From: JBGPYB01 sp041493035
GTDB taxonomy: Bacteria; Acidobacteriota; Vicinamibacteria; Fen-336
Direction of reading: 5' to 3'
DNA length: 17,166 nt
Assembly: GCA_041493035.1 (NCBI GenBank)
Contig: JBGPYB010000102.1
Location: 1-17,166, forward strand
The translations under genes and the position numbers were made by a program. The notes below the pieces were generated by a model. That model was not told the DNA's origin and ran no database searches. It saw nothing but the letters and a program-made list of their open reading frames with translations. Below, piece by piece: positions 14,182-17,166 of the stretch; the stretch's first letter is position 1, and the number at the start of each line of letters is the position of its first letter.

Positions 14182-14763
14182 ATGACTTTCGAGATCCGAT
14201 CCGACGACGTCGATGTCGAAGCCATCATGGCCGGGATCCGCCAGCGGATCGAAGAGAAGAGCAAGGGGCTCTACACCGAAGCGGAGGTGCGCGAGATCGC
14301 GGACCACCGCCTCGATGCTGTCCTCGACGCCCACGACTTCAAGAGCGATTTCATCGAGGACTTCCGCGCCGCGCCGGCCCAGTGGAACTTCGAGTTCTCC
14401 GCCGAGACCGTCTATTGGAGCAGCCGAGGGGCCCTCGGCCGCGTCCTGGGCTTCGTGAGACGGGTGCTCCGCCCGGTCCAGAAGCTCTTCTGGAACCCGA
14501 ACCCCATGATCTCGGCGCTCTCGCGGCAGTCCGATCTGAACGCCTACTACGTCCACCTCCTCCACAATCTGGCAGTGGAGATCACCAAGCTGAACCTCGA
14601 AACCCAGGACCTCAGGAACCGCGTCCTTCAGCTCCAGGGGCGTCTCGAGTTCCAGGCCCGTCGCGAGAAGACCCTCGAGGACATGGTCGTCTACCGCGAC
14701 GATCCCGCGCCGAAGGCGGGGCCGGGCGGCGGCTCGGCTCCCACCGGGGGCGCTCCTGCTTGA
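14182..14763 (+). CDS. Coiled-coil protein of the polysaccharide cluster
   Basis: A 193-residue soluble protein with no signal peptide. The N-terminus VDVEAIMAGIRQRIEEK followed by YTEAEVREIADHRLDAVL is an amphipathic helical block that I associate with proteins of surface-polysaccharide loci, sometimes fused to methyltransferases or glycosyltransferases. The middle (about 70-110) holds SRGALGRVLGFVRRVLRPVQKLFW, a basic amphipathic stretch that may touch the membrane. Residues of about 118-168 have heptad-like spacing (LNLETQDLRNRVLQLQGRLE) predicting a coiled coil, and the last 20 are Gly/Pro/Ala-rich. It may be an assembly or scaffold partner of the adjacent glycosyltransferases. Its TGA overlaps the TTG start of the next gene. 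No enzymatic motif is seen. Confidence 0.75.
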   Translation: MTFEIRSDDVDVEAIMAGIRQRIEEKSKGLYTEAEVREIADHRLDAVLDAHDFKSDFIEDFRAAPAQWNFEFSAETVYWSSRGALGRVLGFVRRVLRPVQKLFWNPNPMISALSRQSDLNAYYVHLLHNLAVEITKLNLETQDLRNRVLQLQGRLEFQARREKTLEDMVVYRDDPAPKAGPGGGSAPTGGAPA

Positions 14764-15941
14764 GGCTGGCTTTCGTCGTCCAGCGCTACGGCCTGGACAT
14801 CGCCGGAGGCGCTGAGTACCACTGCCGGCTCATCGCGGAGCACATGGCACGCCACGCCGAGGTGGAGGTCCTGACCACGTGCGCCACCGACTACATCACC
14901 TGGGCGAACCACTACCCCGAAGGCGTCGAGACCCTCAACGGGATTCCCGTCCGACGCTTTCGCGTCAAGCGTCCGCGAGACATCGTCCGCTTCGCCGAGT
15001 GGAGCCGCGTCGTGGAGCGTGAAGGCCACACCGAGGAGGACGAGCTGCAGTGGCTCCGGCAGGAGGGTCCCTTCTCGCCGCGGCTGGTCCGCCACATCGA
15101 GCGACGCCGAAGCGACTTCGATTTCTTCGTCTTCTTCTCGTACCGCTACTACACGACCTTCCACGGCCTCCGCGCGGCCGGCGATCGTGCGTTGCTCGTT
15201 CCCACGGCCGAGGACGACGGCATCTATCGCCTGGGCATCTTTCAGCCTTTCTTCCGGCTTCCGCGGGCGATCGTCTACAACAGCCCCGAAGAGCGCGCGA
15301 TGATCGAGGCCGCCGCCGGGAACGAGGCCGTGGCGGCCGATGTGGTCGGCGTCGGTTCGGCGCTACCCTCGGCGCTGGACGGCGATTCGTTCCGCCGCCG
15401 GCACGGGATCGACGGGCGCTTTCTCCTGTACGTGGGCCGCATCGACGAGAACAAGGGCTGCCGGCAGATGTTCGCGTTCTTCCGCCGCTACCGCGACGAG
15501 ACGGGCTCGCCGCTCCGCCTCGTCCTTGTCGGGAAGGCGGTCTTGCCGATCCCCCAGGACGCGGGCATCGTCCCCCTCGGCTTCCTTCCCGACCAGGACA
15601 AGTGGGATGCCCTCGCCGCGGCGGAGCTCCTGGTCATGCCGTCGCGCTACGAGAGCCTGTCGATGGTGACGCTCGAGGCGTGGTGGGCCAAGCGCCCGGT
15701 TCTCGCCAACGCCCGCTGTGAGGTCCTCCGGGGACAGTGCCAGAGATCCAACGCCGGGCTCTACTACTCGACCTACGACGAATTCCGCGAGGCCCTGGCC
15801 CTCCTGGAGTCCGACGAGGCGCTGCGCCGGGCGCTTGGGCAGAACGGGCGCCGGTACTTTGAGGCCCACTACGCGTGGGACGTGATCGAGAGGAAATACC
15901 TCGACCTCCTGGCCCGCGTGCGGGCCGGCAGTGCGGCGTGA
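14760..15941 (+). CDS. GT4-type glycosyltransferase (GT-B fold)
   Basis: A 393-residue retaining glycosyltransferase. The N-terminal domain starts RLAFVVQRYGLDIAGGAEYH, with the glycine-rich GGAE acceptor/donor loop. The C-terminal Rossmann domain has FLLYVGRIDENKG and MPSRYESLSMVTLEAWW, in which Glu298 and Glu306 form the E-x7-E motif of GT4 enzymes. The frame is open upstream to 14382, but that part overlaps the previous gene; the TTG at 14760, in a TTGA overlap with the upstream stop, starts the conserved first strand. It is cytoplasmic, uses a nucleotide-sugar donor of unknown type and probably elongates a lipid-linked oligosaccharide. Confidence 0.88.
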   Translation: MRLAFVVQRYGLDIAGGAEYHCRLIAEHMARHAEVEVLTTCATDYITWANHYPEGVETLNGIPVRRFRVKRPRDIVRFAEWSRVVEREGHTEEDELQWLRQEGPFSPRLVRHIERRRSDFDFFVFFSYRYYTTFHGLRAAGDRALLVPTAEDDGIYRLGIFQPFFRLPRAIVYNSPEERAMIEAAAGNEAVAADVVGVGSALPSALDGDSFRRRHGIDGRFLLYVGRIDENKGCRQMFAFFRRYRDETGSPLRLVLVGKAVLPIPQDAGIVPLGFLPDQDKWDALAAAELLVMPSRYESLSMVTLEAWWAKRPVLANARCEVLRGQCQRSNAGLYYSTYDEFREALALLESDEALRRALGQNGRRYFEAHYAWDVIERKYLDLLARVRAGSAA

Positions 15942-17017
15942 AGCCGCACGTTCACCAGGTATTGGCGGCGCTCTCGTATGGCGACGCCATCGGCAACGAG
16001 GCCCTGGCCATCCAGCGCCACCTGCGGGCGGCAGGCTTCGATTCGGACATCTTCGCCGAACGCGTCCATCCCCGCATGGCTTCTCTGGCACGGCCCCTAT
16101 GGGAATACGCTGCGGTTTCGGCGCCCGACACCGTCTGCTTGTTCCATTTCTCCATCGGAAGCGCCGCCGGGAGGCTCGTGTTTCATGCTCCCGACCGTCT
16201 GGTGTCCATCTACCACAACATCACGCCGGCTCATTGGTTCCTCGGTTTCCACGCCCACCTGGCCGGGCTCTGCCACCACGGCCGCCGCGAGCTCAACGCC
16301 TTCGCGCCGCGGACGGAGCTGGCCCTCGGCGATAGCGAGTTCAACCGTCGCGAGTTAGAGGAGGCGGGATACTCTCACACCGGGGTGTTGCCCATCGTGC
16401 TGGACCTGGATGCCTATCGGCGGGTGCCGTCTCCGGTCATTCGCAGGATGTACCGCGATGGCCGCATCAATCTCCTCTTCGTAGGACGCATCATCCCCAA
16501 CAAGAAGATCGACGACCTGATCCGGGTATTCGCGGTGTATCAGCGCTACGTCGAACCACGGAGCCGCCTGCTCCTGGTCGGTGACCACAGGGGCCAGGAA
16601 CGCTATCTTGACCGGCTTCAAGAGATGGTCCGTCGCTTCGATCTGAACGAAGTCGTCTTCGCGGGACACGTCGACGACGACGACCTGATGGCCTACTACT
16701 CCGTCGCCGATGCCTTTCTTTGCCTGTCGGAACACGAGGGTTTCTGCGTTCCCCTCGTTGAAGCCATGAGCCTGGGCGTGCCCGTCATCGCCTACGACGC
16801 TGGGGCCGTCGCTGAGACCTTGCGCGGTGGAGGCGTCCTGTTGAAGGGAAAGCGCTCGGAGATCATCGCCGAGCTGCTTCGGGATCTCGTGGCCGAAGGT
16901 CCGATGCGGCGGGCCGTCCTGGACACCCAGCGTCGGGCGATCGAGGAGATTCGGCGAGTCGACTTTGGAGCCCTGCTTCTGGAACGCCTGGGCCCGGTGC
17001 TGCAAGGACCGCGGTGA
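15938..17017 (+). CDS. GT4-type glycosyltransferase (GT-B fold), second
   Basis: A 359-residue glycosyltransferase. N-terminal VHQVLAALSYGDAIGNEALAI carries a GDAIG loop; the C-terminal domain has LLFVGRIIPNKKIDDLI and SEHEGFCVPLVEAM, with Glu267 and Glu275 forming the E-x7-E motif. The frame is open upstream from 15875, but the GTG at 15938, which overlaps the previous stop as GTGA, starts the conserved strand. It lacks the GGAE loop of its upstream neighbour, so it is a different subgroup, and its N-terminus resembles that of the next gene. The role is the transfer of one sugar in the same polysaccharide pathway; donor and linkage are unknown. Confidence 0.9.
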   Translation: MKPHVHQVLAALSYGDAIGNEALAIQRHLRAAGFDSDIFAERVHPRMASLARPLWEYAAVSAPDTVCLFHFSIGSAAGRLVFHAPDRLVSIYHNITPAHWFLGFHAHLAGLCHHGRRELNAFAPRTELALGDSEFNRRELEEAGYSHTGVLPIVLDLDAYRRVPSPVIRRMYRDGRINLLFVGRIIPNKKIDDLIRVFAVYQRYVEPRSRLLLVGDHRGQERYLDRLQEMVRRFDLNEVVFAGHVDDDDLMAYYSVADAFLCLSEHEGFCVPLVEAMSLGVPVIAYDAGAVAETLRGGGVLLKGKRSEIIAELLRDLVAEGPMRRAVLDTQRRAIEEIRRVDFGALLLERLGPVLQGPR

Positions 17018-17166
17018 GGGTCGACCAGTGGGTGCCCGCGCTCCATCGCGGCGACGCTATCGGAGACTCGGCCCGGCTCATGCGCGACGCGTTCAGATCG
17101 TGGGGGCACGAGGCCGACGTCTACGCTCTCGAAGTTGACGAGGACCTGAAGGGGGATGGGCGGGAA
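17014..17166 (+). CDS. Third glycosyltransferase, N-terminal fragment
   Basis: Starts at a GTG (17014) that overlaps the previous stop codon (GTGA) and runs off the window after 51 codons. The visible start VDQWVPALHRGDAIGDSARL aligns by eye with the N-terminus of the upstream enzyme (shared GDAIG loop, then R-x2-G-x3-D), so it is probably a paralogous GT4 enzyme. The catalytic domain is outside the window. Confidence 0.7.
   Translation, partial: MRVDQWVPALHRGDAIGDSARLMRDAFRSWGHEADVYALEVDEDLKGDGRE

Overview
This is a GC-rich, gene-dense bacterial chromosome segment with about 17 protein genes on both strands. Most are housekeeping genes, followed by the start of a surface-polysaccharide cluster. 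The protein content (FtsE/FtsX, PurD/PurE, Udk, RsmI, bS21, an OPT transporter, a CxxC zinc-ribbon protein) and GC-rich codon use suggest an uncultured soil or sediment lineage such as Acidobacteriota or Methylomirabilota/Rokubacteria. That placement is a low-confidence inference. There is no sign of a phage, insertion sequence, CRISPR array, tRNA or rRNA gene.

Layout. 1-459 (-): 5' part of a zinc-type alcohol dehydrogenase/quinone reductase gene. 517-2719: ftsE (+) and ftsX (+), with udk (-) between them. 2733-3494 (-): a metallo-beta-lactamase-fold hydrolase. 3495-3951: a 457-bp gap with no conventional gene, but with a divergent promoter pair, a candidate structured RNA carrying a 13-codon ORF behind an extremely extended Shine-Dalgarno, and a perfect terminator hairpin. 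3952-6216 (-): OPT-family transporter. 6333-7511 (+): exported OB-fold/Ig-like protein. 7508-9335 (-): purD and purE. 9429-11123 (+): GT-C type membrane glycosyltransferase. 11096-11932 (-): rsmI. 12173-13197 (+): rpsU, a zinc-ribbon protein and a STAS-domain anti-sigma-factor antagonist. 13266-17166 (+): a polysaccharide operon with a UbiA-type phosphoribosyltransferase homologue, a coiled-coil protein, and three GT4-type glycosyltransferases joined by TTGA/GTGA stop-start overlaps. The last one runs off the window.

Promoters are unusually readable. A sigma-70-like class, TTGACA-N17/18-TAGC(A/G)T or similar, precedes rpsU, the STAS gene, the MBL gene, purD, opt and the candidate RNA. A second group has a TATAAT/TATACT box only 9-11 nt before the start codon with no visible -35 (udk, ftsX, the exported protein), which hints at leaderless or nearly leaderless mRNAs.

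The most unusual element is the 3.7-3.94 kb RNA locus. It contains an 18-nt match to the complement of the 16S rRNA 3' tail, an internal segment resembling that 16S tail which can fold back on it, and a second GGAGG that could compete for the same segment. The second notable point is ftsE and ftsX, normally one overlapping operon, separated by an inverted udk with a bidirectional promoter.
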